This document shows positions 27,776-36,601 of a stretch of 64,000 nt of DNA, piece by piece. Source of the stretch: UBA8752 sp049610565 (GTDB lineage: Bacteria; Bacteroidota; Bacteroidia; Flavobacteriales_D; Sanyastnellaceae); assembly GCA_049610565.1 (NCBI GenBank), contig JBMYZR010000007.1, positions 1 to 64,000 of the forward strand, in the 5' to 3' direction. The translations under genes and the position numbers were made by a program. A model generated the notes under the pieces. It worked only from the letters and a program-made list of their open reading frames with translations, did not search any database and was not told where the DNA came from. Each line of letters begins with the position of its first letter. The stretch's first letter is position 1.

Positions 27776-28912
27776 ATGACCCCTTCGTTTCACCACCACC
27801 ACCGCTCCCTCCTCCTCGTGGCCTTCCTGTTTGGCCTGTCCATGGCCGGTCAGGCGCAGTGGCCGTACAACCCTGACGCCGATGGCGACAGCCTGATCGG
27901 TTCAGGCGACATCATCGAGTTGCTCACGCTGTTCGGCATGCCATGGGAGGGAGAAGGCATCCTTGGAATCGAAAGCGGGGGAACGGGCGCGGCATCCGTC
28001 GATGCGGCCCGGGACTCCCTCGGACTCAGCTTCATTTCGGACTCGGTCACCACGCAGGGCATCAACACCTACGTCTGGACGTGGGTCGAAGATGACCTGC
28101 GCGTGACGGGCGGGATGGCGCAAGGGCGCAATGTCACGGCAACCGGCTCCTTTGCCTCCGCCTTGGGCGATGGCAGCGACGCTCCAGGCAATTACAGCCA
28201 CGCCACCAACCGCAACAACACGGCCTCGGGCACGTGTTCGAGCGCCATGGGAGAAGGCACGGAAGCGACCGGAACCGCCGCGCATGCCCAGGGCATGTTC
28301 ACCGATGCGACCGGCACCACGGCCCACGCCCAGGGGTACAACACCAAGGCATTCGCCAATTACTCCCACAGCGAGGGCTACGGCTCACAGGCCACCAACA
28401 CCGCAGCCCACGCAGAGGGGTGGAACACCATCGCGTCCGGACTCTTCAGCCATGCCTCCAACCGGAACACCGTCGCGGACGCCACCTGCGCCCACGCCGT
28501 CGGCGAAGGCACCCAGGCGACGGCGGACGCCGCCGCCAGTGAGGGCTACTACACGGTGGCCTCCGGATTCGCGGGCCACGCCGAGGGCTACCAGACCGAA
28601 GCCAGCGCCTACGCCTCCAGCGCCGGTGGCTACTACACCCTCGCCGACCAGGCATACCAGACCGCAGTCGGCAAATACAACGCCGCCAGCCAGGCCGGTG
28701 TGCTGTTCTCTGTCGGAAACGGCACGGCGACCGACATGCGGTCCGACGCCCTGCAGGTCCACGAGGACGGTCACGCGGTCCTCGCCGGTGACCTCGAATT
28801 CGGTGGCGTCAGCCTGCAAGACACCCTGTCCAGCCTCCACGACCGGATCACGGCGCTTGAAGCGGCCCTCGAAGCCCTCGTGCTCGAGCTGACCGCTCCG
28901 CAAAACGACTGA
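27776..28912 (+). CDS. Secreted YadA-head-like repeat protein
   Basis: A 378-residue exported protein. A His-rich start and hydrophobic segment (about 11-24) form a signal peptide ending near AGQAQ. Next comes a dockerin-like segment, NPDADGDSLIGSGDIIELL (about 31-49), common at the start of Flavobacteriales surface proteins. Residues about 115-305 are 14-15-residue repeats of the YadA/Hep_Hag head type, for example HAEGYQTEASAYASSAGGYY and SHASNRNTVADATCAHAVGE, expected to fold as a left-handed beta roll and trimerise. A short coiled coil (LQDTLSSLHDRITALEAALE) ends the protein. There is no obvious beta-barrel anchor or T9SS domain. The start was chosen at the signal peptide; upstream codons are non-homologous. 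Confidence 0.82.
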   Translation: MTPSFHHHHRSLLLVAFLFGLSMAGQAQWPYNPDADGDSLIGSGDIIELLTLFGMPWEGEGILGIESGGTGAASVDAARDSLGLSFISDSVTTQGINTYVWTWVEDDLRVTGGMAQGRNVTATGSFASALGDGSDAPGNYSHATNRNNTASGTCSSAMGEGTEATGTAAHAQGMFTDATGTTAHAQGYNTKAFANYSHSEGYGSQATNTAAHAEGWNTIASGLFSHASNRNTVADATCAHAVGEGTQATADAAASEGYYTVASGFAGHAEGYQTEASAYASSAGGYYTLADQAYQTAVGKYNAASQAGVLFSVGNGTATDMRSDALQVHEDGHAVLAGDLEFGGVSLQDTLSSLHDRITALEAALEALVLELTAPQND

Positions 28913-28955
28913 GCCCCTGGCTTCATTTTTCTGCCATCGGTTGCGTGGCTTTCCT

Positions 28956-28963
28956 TAATTTCG
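28956..28963 (+). promoter_or_regulatory. -7 promoter element (TAATTTCG) for tRNA-Gln
   Basis: TAATTTCG, 18 bases before the mature tRNA 5' end, fits TAnnTTYG. A TTG at 28941 is too close to be a standard -33 box. Confidence 0.45.
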
Positions 28964-28981
28964 CGCCGATTCTTCGCGGAA

Positions 28982-29052
28982 TTCCCCATGGTGTAATGGC
29001 AACACTACTGATTTTGGTTCAGTCATTCTAGGTTCGAGTCCTAGTGGGGAAA
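28982..29052 (+). tRNA. tRNA-Gln (anticodon TTG)
   Basis: Full cloverleaf. The acceptor stem TTCCCCA pairs with TGGGGAA; the anticodon stem ACTGA/TCAGT encloses the 7-base loop TTTTGGT with anticodon TTG (reads CAA); the T arm is CTAGG-TTCGAGT-CCTAG. Discriminator A is at 29052, and CCA is encoded at 29053-29055. A strong intrinsic terminator follows. Confidence 0.95.
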
Positions 29053-29090
29053 CCACGAAGTGCAAGGCGAAAGTCAATGCAACCGCACGG

Positions 29091-29120
29091 AGACCGGCAC
29101 CTCAGGTGACCGGTCTTTTT
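29091..29120 (+). terminator. Intrinsic terminator after tRNA-Gln
   Basis: AGACCGGCACC pairs with GGTG-A-CCGGTCT (11 bp with one bulged A, 3-base loop), followed by TTTTT. It is a classic rho-independent terminator 36 bases beyond the encoded CCA. Confidence 0.88.
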
Positions 29121-29145
29121 CATTTCATGCCGACCTTGTCCGGCG

Positions 29146-30594
29146 ATGGAAAACGACGTCCTCAACCTGATTGGAGGGGTCGAGCAACCTGCCCTCGGCG
29201 GGGAATGGCTTGACAATGTGGAACCGGCCACCGGCCAAGCCTACGGGCGCATTGCCCGGTCCGGTGCCGAGGACGTGGACGCCGCCGTGCAGGCAGCCCG
29301 GGCGGCCTTTCCCGAATGGCGGTCGTGGTCGCCTGCCGACCGCCGGGCCGTTCTCAACCGGTTGGCGGACAAGGTGGCGGAACACGCCGCGATGCTGGCC
29401 GAAGCGGAAGCGAGGGACAACGGCAAACCCGTTTCGCTCGCCTCGGCCGTGGACATTCCCCGGGCGGAACAGAACCTTCGCTTTTACGCCTCTGCCGCCG
29501 AGCAATTTGCCAGCGAAAGCCACACCATGGGCGATGGCACCGTCAACTACACCTTGCGCAAGCCGCTGGGGGTCGTCGGATGCATCAGCCCTTGGAACCT
29601 GCCCCTCTACCTGTTCACGTGGAAGATTGCGCCCGCCCTGGCCAGCGGCAACTGTGTGGTGGCCAAGCCGAGTGAGGTGACCCCGATGACCGCCTTCCTG
29701 CTCGGCCGGTGGGCCAAGGAAGTCGGCTTGCCCGACGGCGTGCTCAACATCCTTCACGGCCTCGGGCCGGAAGTCGGACAGGCGATGGTCGACCACCACC
29801 ACATCCGCGCCATCAGCTTCACGGGAGGGTCCGCCACAGGTGCCGCCATTTCGGCCGCTGCCGCCCCCAAATTCAAGAAGCTCTCCCTCGAACTCGGCGG
29901 AAAGAACGCCACGGTCGTCTTCGACGATGCCGACTTCGACGACGCCTTGAACACAGCGGTCCGGGCCGCTTTTGCCAACCAAGGCCAGATCTGCCTTTGC
30001 GGATCCCGCATCCTCGTGCAGGACACGATCTACGAGAAGTTCCGGGATGCGATGGTGGCCAAGGTGTCCAGGATGCGCATCGGAGACCCCATGGACCCCG
30101 CGACCCGCATGGGCGCCGTCGTCTCCCGGGCCCACCGCGACAAGGTCCTCGCGGCCATCGCCACAGCGCGCGGAGAAGGCGGCACCATCCTCTGCGGTGG
30201 CGGCCGGCACCAGCCGGGAGAGCCCCGGCTCAAGGGCGGATTCTTCGTCCAACCCACCCTGATCGAAGGGCTCGACCACACCTGCGTCACCAACCGGGAG
30301 GAGATCTTCGGGCCGGTCGCCACGCTGCAGCCCTTCCGCGATGAACGCGAGGCCCTCGGCCTGGCCAACGCCACCAAATACGGCCTGTCGGCATCCGTCT
30401 GGACACGGGACCTCCAGCGGGCCCACCGCGTGGCCGCCGGCATCGACACCGGCATGGTCTGGATCAACTGCTGGCTCGTCCGCGACTTGCGGACGCCCTT
30501 TGGTGGCACCCGCCAATCCGGTGTCGGACGGGAAGGCGGCTACAACAGCATGCGCTTCTTCACCGAGCCACAGAACGTCTGCGTCAAGCTGTAA
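29146..30594 (+). CDS. Aldehyde dehydrogenase (2-aminomuconate/hydroxymuconate semialdehyde type)
   Basis: NAD(P)-dependent aldehyde dehydrogenase of 482 residues. It shows ISPWNLPLY in the cofactor fold, SFTGGSATG, LELGGKN with the general-base Glu, and NQGQICLCGSRI with catalytic Cys283. INCWLVRDLRTPFGG and the overall length resemble ALDH8-type enzymes, which oxidise 2-aminomuconate or hydroxymuconate semialdehyde in kynurenine or catechol breakdown. That substrate is inferred; no kynurenine gene is nearby. It follows the tRNA terminator with a 25-base gap and no clear promoter box, and is not obviously in an operon with the OmpA-like gene 114 bases downstream. Confidence 0.85.
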   Translation: MENDVLNLIGGVEQPALGGEWLDNVEPATGQAYGRIARSGAEDVDAAVQAARAAFPEWRSWSPADRRAVLNRLADKVAEHAAMLAEAEARDNGKPVSLASAVDIPRAEQNLRFYASAAEQFASESHTMGDGTVNYTLRKPLGVVGCISPWNLPLYLFTWKIAPALASGNCVVAKPSEVTPMTAFLLGRWAKEVGLPDGVLNILHGLGPEVGQAMVDHHHIRAISFTGGSATGAAISAAAAPKFKKLSLELGGKNATVVFDDADFDDALNTAVRAAFANQGQICLCGSRILVQDTIYEKFRDAMVAKVSRMRIGDPMDPATRMGAVVSRAHRDKVLAAIATARGEGGTILCGGGRHQPGEPRLKGGFFVQPTLIEGLDHTCVTNREEIFGPVATLQPFRDEREALGLANATKYGLSASVWTRDLQRAHRVAAGIDTGMVWINCWLVRDLRTPFGGTRQSGVGREGGYNSMRFFTEPQNVCVKL

Positions 30595-30708
30595 GGGCCG
30601 GTCTGGGCCTGCCCCTCTGCGCCTGACCGCGCGCAATCCACAGGGCCGGGTGGGGCAAACCATTGACAGGGCGGGCCATGGCGCCATCCTGTGCGCGACT
30701 TTCACATC

Positions 30709-31659
30709 ATGATCTTCCGTCATTCGACCCTGTGGGTGGGGCTGTCCATCCTGTTTGTCACCGGCTGCGTTCCCATGAGCCAATTCGCAGAAGTGCGCGA
30801 CGACCGCGATGCGCTCGACGAGGACTTCACCACGCTGACCGAACAGGCGGAGGCCCTGCGCCTCTCCCTCGAGGAAAAGGAAGGCCAGGCCATCGAAGAT
30901 GCCCGCCGGATGGCGGCGCTGGAAGCGGACACCAGCCGCTGTGGAACCGGCCTGCGCAGCTGTCAGGCGCGCAACGCCGAGCTCGAGGCGCTCAACGCCA
31001 TGCTCACCGACGAACTCGAGCGGAAGCAGTCTGCGTCGGGCGCCGAACAGGCCGCCTTGCTGTCCGAGCTGCAGCGGATCCGGGCGGACCTGCAATTCCA
31101 GGAGGACAGCCTGCTTGCCCTGGAGCGCGACCTGCGCGACCGCGAGGCCCGGGTGGCCGAACTCTCCCGGATGCTCGAGGCCCAGAAGTCCGCAGGAGAG
31201 GCCCTGAAGGCCAAGCTCAGCGATGCCCTGTTTGCCTTCCGGAATCGTGGTCTGGAAGTGGAGGAGCGGGACGGAAAGGTCTATGTGCGCCTCGCCTCGA
31301 AGCTGCTCTTCGCCTCAGGCAGCACCGCCATCGACCCGGATGGACGCGAAGCCTTGATCGGACTGGCCCGCGCCATCGAAGGCGAGACCGGATTCGAAAT
31401 CGTCGTGGAAGGCCACACGGACGACGTGGCCTTCAACCGGCCAAGCTCTCCCCGCAACAACTGGGAACTCAGTGTCCTCCGGTCCACGGCTGTGGTCGAG
31501 GTGCTCACCGCCAACAGCGGCCTCGACCCCGCCTTGCTGACGGCCGCAGGCCGAAGCGAATTCCACCCACGCGATCCCGAGGACCGCAACCGGAACCGCA
31601 GGATCGAAGTGGTGCTCAGCCCGAAACTGGACGGACTGTACGACCTGTTGGACGAGTGA
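30709..31659 (+). CDS. OmpA-family lipoprotein with coiled coil
   Basis: A 316-residue outer-membrane lipoprotein. The signal ends in the lipobox FVTGC with Cys20, followed by a long heptad-rich coiled coil (about 25-170) and a C-terminal OmpA/MotB peptidoglycan-binding domain (about 195-310) with VEGHTDDVAFNRPSSP, NWELSVLRSTAVVEVL and NRNRRIEVVLSP. It probably tethers the outer membrane to the cell wall. I use ATG 30709 rather than 30691 because it places the hydrophobic segment correctly. Its stop codon abuts the stop of the convergent DCGG-repeat lipoprotein gene with no base between them. Confidence 0.9.
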   Translation: MIFRHSTLWVGLSILFVTGCVPMSQFAEVRDDRDALDEDFTTLTEQAEALRLSLEEKEGQAIEDARRMAALEADTSRCGTGLRSCQARNAELEALNAMLTDELERKQSASGAEQAALLSELQRIRADLQFQEDSLLALERDLRDREARVAELSRMLEAQKSAGEALKAKLSDALFAFRNRGLEVEERDGKVYVRLASKLLFASGSTAIDPDGREALIGLARAIEGETGFEIVVEGHTDDVAFNRPSSPRNNWELSVLRSTAVVEVLTANSGLDPALLTAAGRSEFHPRDPEDRNRNRRIEVVLSPKLDGLYDLLDE

Positions 31660-32622
31660 TCAGTTGATCGGGAGCAGGAAGGAACCCTGGGCGATGCTGA
31701 TGCCGCCGGTTCCGTCGCTGCCGATCAGGCTTCCGCCGAAGGTGCCCACCACGATGCCGCCGGCTTCCGGCAGGATGTAGAGGATCTCCACGGTGAAGTT
31801 GGCGCCGGGTTGCGCAGAGGTGTACATCTGTCCGCCCGGTGCGTTGTAGGTGCAGACCCCGGCCGGGGCGCTGGATTCGTTGAGGGCAATCTGGGCGCCG
31901 GCGATCCAGCCCACGCTGGGCTCCGGCAAGGTCATGCCGATGGCGTCGGTGGTGATGGACACTCCACCCACGTTGAGGGTGGTGCCATCGAGGCTGCAGG
32001 TCGTCTCGAAGTCGGCCACCAGTTCCGTGCCGTTGGCCTTCCAGTCCATCGTGCCATCGCAGGGGGGGCAAATGGTGCCGCCGCAGTCGATGTACAGTTC
32101 GTCTCCGTCGAGCAGGCCGTTGGTGCAGTCACCGTCGGTCGGGCAGGCGGGACAATCCGGTCCGCCACAATCCACGCCGAGCTCCTCGCCGTTGAGCAGT
32201 CCGTCGTCGCAGCTCGGGCAGGGCTCGCAATCCGGGCCGCCGCAGTCCACGTCGATTTCGTTGCCGTTGAGCAGTCCGTCCCCGCAAAGCTCCCCGCAAT
32301 CGATGCCGGTGTCTCCGCCACAGTCGATGCCGGTCTCGCCGGGATCGAGCTGGCCATTGAAGCCGACATCACAGGGGGCACACTCTCCGCCGCAGTCCAC
32401 CCACTGCTCACCGAGGACCTGGTCCCAGACGCCATTCTCACAGGGATCGCAAGGCTGGCAAATCGGGCCGCCACAGTCCACCAGTTCCTCCCCGTTGTTG
32501 AGGATGCCATCGAAGCAGTTCGGCGGGATGAGGTTGTCATCGTTGAGGCAGGACGTGCCGAGGACGATGGCGAGAAGGGCGAAGGCGCCGAGAGCGGGAT
32601 TGGGAAGGCGGAACGAGGACAT
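31660..32622 (-). CDS. DCGG-repeat lipoprotein
   Basis: A 320-residue predicted lipoprotein (lipobox LGTSC, Cys25). Residues about 36-195 hold six or seven Cys-rich repeats of the form GxLNGxExxVDCGGPxCxxC, a pattern seen in secreted Bacteroidota and myxobacterial proteins and likely stabilised by disulfides or calcium. The C-terminal part (about 200-320) is a beta-rich domain without Cys repeats, resembling small DUF6252-type lipoprotein domains, though I cannot confirm that. Ligand and function are unknown. A TTAATTTG box lies 21 bases upstream. The gene converges on the OmpA-like gene with abutting stop codons. Confidence 0.78.
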   Translation of the reverse strand: MSSFRLPNPALGAFALLAIVLGTSCLNDDNLIPPNCFDGILNNGEELVDCGGPICQPCDPCENGVWDQVLGEQWVDCGGECAPCDVGFNGQLDPGETGIDCGGDTGIDCGELCGDGLLNGNEIDVDCGGPDCEPCPSCDDGLLNGEELGVDCGGPDCPACPTDGDCTNGLLDGDELYIDCGGTICPPCDGTMDWKANGTELVADFETTCSLDGTTLNVGGVSITTDAIGMTLPEPSVGWIAGAQIALNESSAPAGVCTYNAPGGQMYTSAQPGANFTVEILYILPEAGGIVVGTFGGSLIGSDGTGGISIAQGSFLLPIN

Positions 32623-32643
32623 CGTTGTATCTTTCAGGCTGCG

Positions 32644-32651
32644 CAAATTAA
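32644..32651 (-). promoter_or_regulatory. -7-like element (TTAATTTG) for the DCGG lipoprotein
   Basis: TTAATTTG on the minus strand, 21 bases before the ATG, is the same TTAnTTTG form as the acpP box. Confidence 0.35.
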
Positions 32652-32724
32652 GGGAGTTCGCTCCGATTTGAACGCGTCTCCGAGCTGAAGACGCGGGAGT
32701 TGTACCCCAGCGCTGCCCTGCCCG

Positions 32725-34437
32725 ATGACCCATCCTCCTCGCGTTCCTCCTGCTGATTGGTCCCCACGCGAACACGACGGGGTCCAAGCGGGGAACGTGG
32801 ACACGGAGACCTTGGTTGCACGGATGCTCACACTCCGCGGCATCGATGCGGACCAGCAGGACGGCTTCTTCCGCCCGGATCTGGACGACCTGCACGACCC
32901 GCTGCTGATGCTCGGGATGGAGCAGGCCGTGGACCGGCTGATGCTGGCTCAGCGACGGGGAGAGCGCATCATGGCCTACGGAGACTACGACGTCGACGGG
33001 GCCACCTCGGTGGCGTTGGTCCAGGAATTCTTGGAAAACAACGGGTTCGACGTCGTCCCCTACATCCCCGACCGGTACAGCGAGGGCTACGGGCTCTCCG
33101 AGGAGGGCGTCCAGTCCGCCTCGGCCACGGGATGTGGCATCATCATCACCCTCGATTGCGGCATCCGCGCCGTGGACCGGGTCAAGGATGCCCGCGACCG
33201 CGGCATCGACGTCATCATTTGTGACCACCACCTCCCCGGTGGAGCCATGCCCGAGGCCCACACGATCCTGAACCCGAAGCAACCGGACTGTCCCTACCCC
33301 TTCAAGGAGTTGAGCGGATGCGGCGTGGCGTTCAAATTGATCCAAGCCCTGACGGACCGCATCGGCCTGTCCCCGTGGAGTGCATATGATGGCCTCGACC
33401 TCGTGGCCCTGAGCATCGCTTCGGACCTCGTCGAGGTGACCGGGGAGAACCGGGTCCTGCTTCACCACGGGCTCAAGACCATTTCGCGGAATTCCCGGCC
33501 GGGCATCCGGGCCCTGCTTCAAATCGTGCACTGCACACCCGACTACCTGACGGTCCGGGACATCATTTCGAGGATCAGCCCGAGAATCAATGCGGCCGGC
33601 CGCATGGCGCGCGCCACGGAAGCCGTGGATCTGCTGACCGCGCGAAACGAGCAGAGGGCCGCTGAATTGGCCCTCAACCTCGACCGGCTCAACAACATCC
33701 GCCGCTCCTATGACGAGCAAGTGACCGCCGCCGCCATCCAGCAGTTGGCGGAGCGTCCCGAATTCCAGCACATCAACGTCGTCTGGGGGAAGAACTGGCA
33801 CCGCGGGGTCATCGGCATCGTGGCCACGCGGCTCATCGAGCACCGCTATCGCCCCAGCGTCGTGATCAGCGATGACAACGGTGTCCTGGTCGGCAGCGCC
33901 CGGTCCACCCCCGGACTGGACATCCATGCGCTCATCCGGGAGTGCAAGGAACACCTCGTCCAATACGGGGGACACGCCATGGCCGCCGGCATCACCGTCA
34001 AGCCCGACGCGGCCGACGCCTTCGCCACCGCGCTGGATGCCGCCGTGGGCCGGGAGCTTCAAGCCGTCAGCAAACGGGAGCCGCGGCACTATGACATGGA
34101 GGTGTCCATCGCCCAGTGCACGCCGGACCTCATCAAGCGACTGCGCAAGTTCGAGCCATTCGGCCCCGGGGCCCCAGCGCCCGTCTTCCTCGCCCGCGAT
34201 GTCCGCCTCGCCCACCCACCGCGACAGGTGGGCAAGGATGGCCGGCACCTCCGGCTGTCCATGGATGCGGGTGGAGGCGCCACACTCGATTCTGTGGGGT
34301 TCGGCATGGGCCATCGCCATGCTGCGCTCGCCGCTGCGGAGCGCGTCGATGTCGTCTTCCGGGTCGAAACGGAATGCTATCGGGGGGTCCTGCAGCCGCG
34401 CATCACCCTCCTCGACTTCTGGTCCGACCGGCACTGA
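32725..34437 (+). CDS. recJ: Single-stranded-DNA-specific exonuclease RecJ
   Basis: 5'-3' exonuclease on single-stranded DNA used in recombination and mismatch repair. The 570-residue DHH-superfamily protein has motif I GDYDVDGATS (about 86-95), TLDCG, the DHH motif in CDHHLPGG, and the DHHA1 motif QYGGHAMAAG. The C-terminal OB-like region is present. An opening at MTHPPRVPP fits the family length. It converges on dnaG with a six-base gap, and is divergent from the DCGG lipoprotein gene across 102 bases. Confidence 0.95.
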   Translation: MTHPPRVPPADWSPREHDGVQAGNVDTETLVARMLTLRGIDADQQDGFFRPDLDDLHDPLLMLGMEQAVDRLMLAQRRGERIMAYGDYDVDGATSVALVQEFLENNGFDVVPYIPDRYSEGYGLSEEGVQSASATGCGIIITLDCGIRAVDRVKDARDRGIDVIICDHHLPGGAMPEAHTILNPKQPDCPYPFKELSGCGVAFKLIQALTDRIGLSPWSAYDGLDLVALSIASDLVEVTGENRVLLHHGLKTISRNSRPGIRALLQIVHCTPDYLTVRDIISRISPRINAAGRMARATEAVDLLTARNEQRAAELALNLDRLNNIRRSYDEQVTAAAIQQLAERPEFQHINVVWGKNWHRGVIGIVATRLIEHRYRPSVVISDDNGVLVGSARSTPGLDIHALIRECKEHLVQYGGHAMAAGITVKPDAADAFATALDAAVGRELQAVSKREPRHYDMEVSIAQCTPDLIKRLRKFEPFGPGAPAPVFLARDVRLAHPPRQVGKDGRHLRLSMDAGGGATLDSVGFGMGHRHAALAAAERVDVVFRVETECYRGVLQPRITLLDFWSDRH

Positions 34438-34443
34438 GGCCGG

Positions 34444-36528
34444 TCAGCGCCCCGCACCCAACTCGCCGAGGTCTTCCTTCGCGGGATTCAGGATGACGGT
34501 GTTGAAATGCTTGGCCAGCAGCATGACGCGGGCGGATACCGACATCTTTCGGCGCAGCAGGTCCTTCTCCTCTTCCTGAGGGTTCTCCGATGTGGAGGGG
34601 TCTTCCGCCATCTCTTCCAGCCTCCGGGTGATCCGCGCGCCTTCAAAATGCGCCTCGTCCATCATCAGCCTCAACAGGGCGCCGCGCATGGCCTCCTTGA
34701 GGTTCTGCTCCTCGGTCTCCGGCCGGATGCTGTGCCGCTTGGTCCAATTCTCGCTGAGGGAAAACTCCGAGATGGCGAGGTCGGCCATCAATTCCGCCAC
34801 CTCCTTCTCGGACGAGGCAAAATCCTCGAGGCCCGGGATGTGGCCGGCGCTGATCTGTTCCCTGAAATGGGTCAACACGCCGTCCACCACAGGATGCCGA
34901 ATCGCAACGCGGGAGGTGTCCAGCTCAATGAGCAGGACTTCGGCAAGGCTAACCTCCACCGTGTTCGGCTCATCGGATTCTGCGCCTCCGGCCTCTGCTT
35001 CCGTGCCCTGCGCGCCCTCGCTCTCCGCATCCGCCTGGACCTCCGGGGGCAGGTCCACCGTCACTTGGTGCCGGCCGTAATGGAGCAGCAAGCGCAGCAG
35101 GTCGACCTCGCGGCCGCCGCGGCCCACTCGCCCGATGAGGCGCGCCGCGCTGAACGGGGCGTCCGCCTCGGGCGCAATGGACGGAAGGGGCGCATTGGCC
35201 TTCTTCTCCAGCACCGCTCGCGCCTGCCGCCCGAGCTCGCCCAAGAGGTCGTCGACCTCCATGCCAAGCCGGCGCGCGCTTTCCTGCACGTAGACCGTCC
35301 GCTTCAGCTCATCGGGCACCTCGGCGATGCTCTTGACGACGCTGCGCACCAGCTCGGTCCGCTTCAGCGGGTCTCCTTGCGCCTCCTCGTCGAGCAGGTC
35401 GATCTTGAAGCGGATGAAATCCTGGCTGTGGGTGTCCAACCAGGCCAGCAGGTCTTCCTGGCCCAAGCGCTTGGCGAACGTGTCGGGGTCCTCCCCGTCG
35501 GGCAGCACCGCGACCTTGACGTCGAGTCCTTCACCCAGCACGATGTCCACCCCGCGGATGGCGGCGCGCAGGCCTGCCGGATCCCCGTCGAAGAGCATCG
35601 TGATGTTCTTGCTGAACCGGCGCAACAGCCGCACCTGCTCCACGGTCAGGGCGGTGCCGGAACTGGCGACCACGTGCTCGACGCCCGCCTGCCGCATGGC
35701 CATGACGTCCGTGTAGCCCTCGACGAGGATGGCGCGGTCCGCCTTGACGATGGCGTTGCGGGCCAGGTGGATCCCATAGAGCGCCCTCGACTTGTCGTAA
35801 AGGGGACTCTCCGGGCTGTTGACGTATTTGGGAACCTTCTTGTCGGTCTTCAGCGTGCGGCCGCCGAAGCCGATGAAGCGGCCGGTCACGTCCCGGATGG
35901 GGAACATCACGCGGCCGCGGTAGAAATCGTAGAGCGTGCCGTCCTCGCGCTTCTTGCACAGGCCGCTCGACAGCAGCCACTTTTCCTGGTACCCGGCCTT
36001 GGCGGCCGCCCGGGCCATGGCCCCGTCTTCGCCCCACGGCGTGTCCGGGCAGTAGCCGATGGCGAAGTCGGAGAGGGTCGCATCGCCGAACCCCCGCTGG
36101 CGGAGGTATCCGAGCCCGACGCTTTTGCCCTCTCCCGTTTCAAGGAGTTGCTCCGTGAACCACTTCTGGGCCCAGGTCGCCAAATTGGCCAAGCTCTCCC
36201 GCTCGGTCTGCTCCGCCTGTTCCTCGGCGGTCAGTTCGCGCTCCTGGATCTCAATCCCGTACTTCCTCGCGAGCCACCGCAAGGCTTCCGGGTAGGAGAG
36301 CTTCTCGTGCTCCATCAGGAAGGTCACGGCACTGCCGCCCTTGCCGGAGCTGAAATCCTTGAAGATGCCCTTGCCCGGCACCACGTAGAAGGACGGGGTC
36401 TTCTCGTTGGTGAACGGACTGAGACCGCGCATGCTCGTCCCACTCTTCTTGAGCTGGACGAACTCACCGACCACCTCTTCGATGACGGTGGCCTGCATGA
36501 TGGCGTCGACGGTGTCCTTCGGGATCAT
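34444..36528 (-). CDS. dnaG: DNA primase with degenerate zinc finger
   Basis: Synthesises RNA primers for replication. The 694-residue protein starts MIPKDTVDAIMQATVIEEVV. The N-terminal zinc-binding domain has the right framework (GLSPFTNEKTPSFYV, then IFKDFSSGKGG), but the four zinc ligands of the usual CPFH...CFGC motif are replaced by Ser37, Thr40, Asp58 and Ser61. The catalytic TOPRIM core is intact (AILVEGYTDVMAM and FDGDPAG), and a helical DnaB-interacting C-terminus follows. It lies 73 bases downstream of the response regulator in the same direction and converges on recJ. The ATG at 36591 is upstream of the family start and not used. Confidence 0.95.
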   Translation of the reverse strand: MIPKDTVDAIMQATVIEEVVGEFVQLKKSGTSMRGLSPFTNEKTPSFYVVPGKGIFKDFSSGKGGSAVTFLMEHEKLSYPEALRWLARKYGIEIQERELTAEEQAEQTERESLANLATWAQKWFTEQLLETGEGKSVGLGYLRQRGFGDATLSDFAIGYCPDTPWGEDGAMARAAAKAGYQEKWLLSSGLCKKREDGTLYDFYRGRVMFPIRDVTGRFIGFGGRTLKTDKKVPKYVNSPESPLYDKSRALYGIHLARNAIVKADRAILVEGYTDVMAMRQAGVEHVVASSGTALTVEQVRLLRRFSKNITMLFDGDPAGLRAAIRGVDIVLGEGLDVKVAVLPDGEDPDTFAKRLGQEDLLAWLDTHSQDFIRFKIDLLDEEAQGDPLKRTELVRSVVKSIAEVPDELKRTVYVQESARRLGMEVDDLLGELGRQARAVLEKKANAPLPSIAPEADAPFSAARLIGRVGRGGREVDLLRLLLHYGRHQVTVDLPPEVQADAESEGAQGTEAEAGGAESDEPNTVEVSLAEVLLIELDTSRVAIRHPVVDGVLTHFREQISAGHIPGLEDFASSEKEVAELMADLAISEFSLSENWTKRHSIRPETEEQNLKEAMRGALLRLMMDEAHFEGARITRRLEEMAEDPSTSENPQEEEKDLLRRKMSVSARVMLLAKHFNTVILNPAKEDLGELGAGR

Positions 36529-36601
36529 GGGGGCGAAAAACGGACAGGAAAGGTAGGGCTTGCGACGCGTCCCCCACGCCCCACTGACCACCCGGAATCC
36601 G

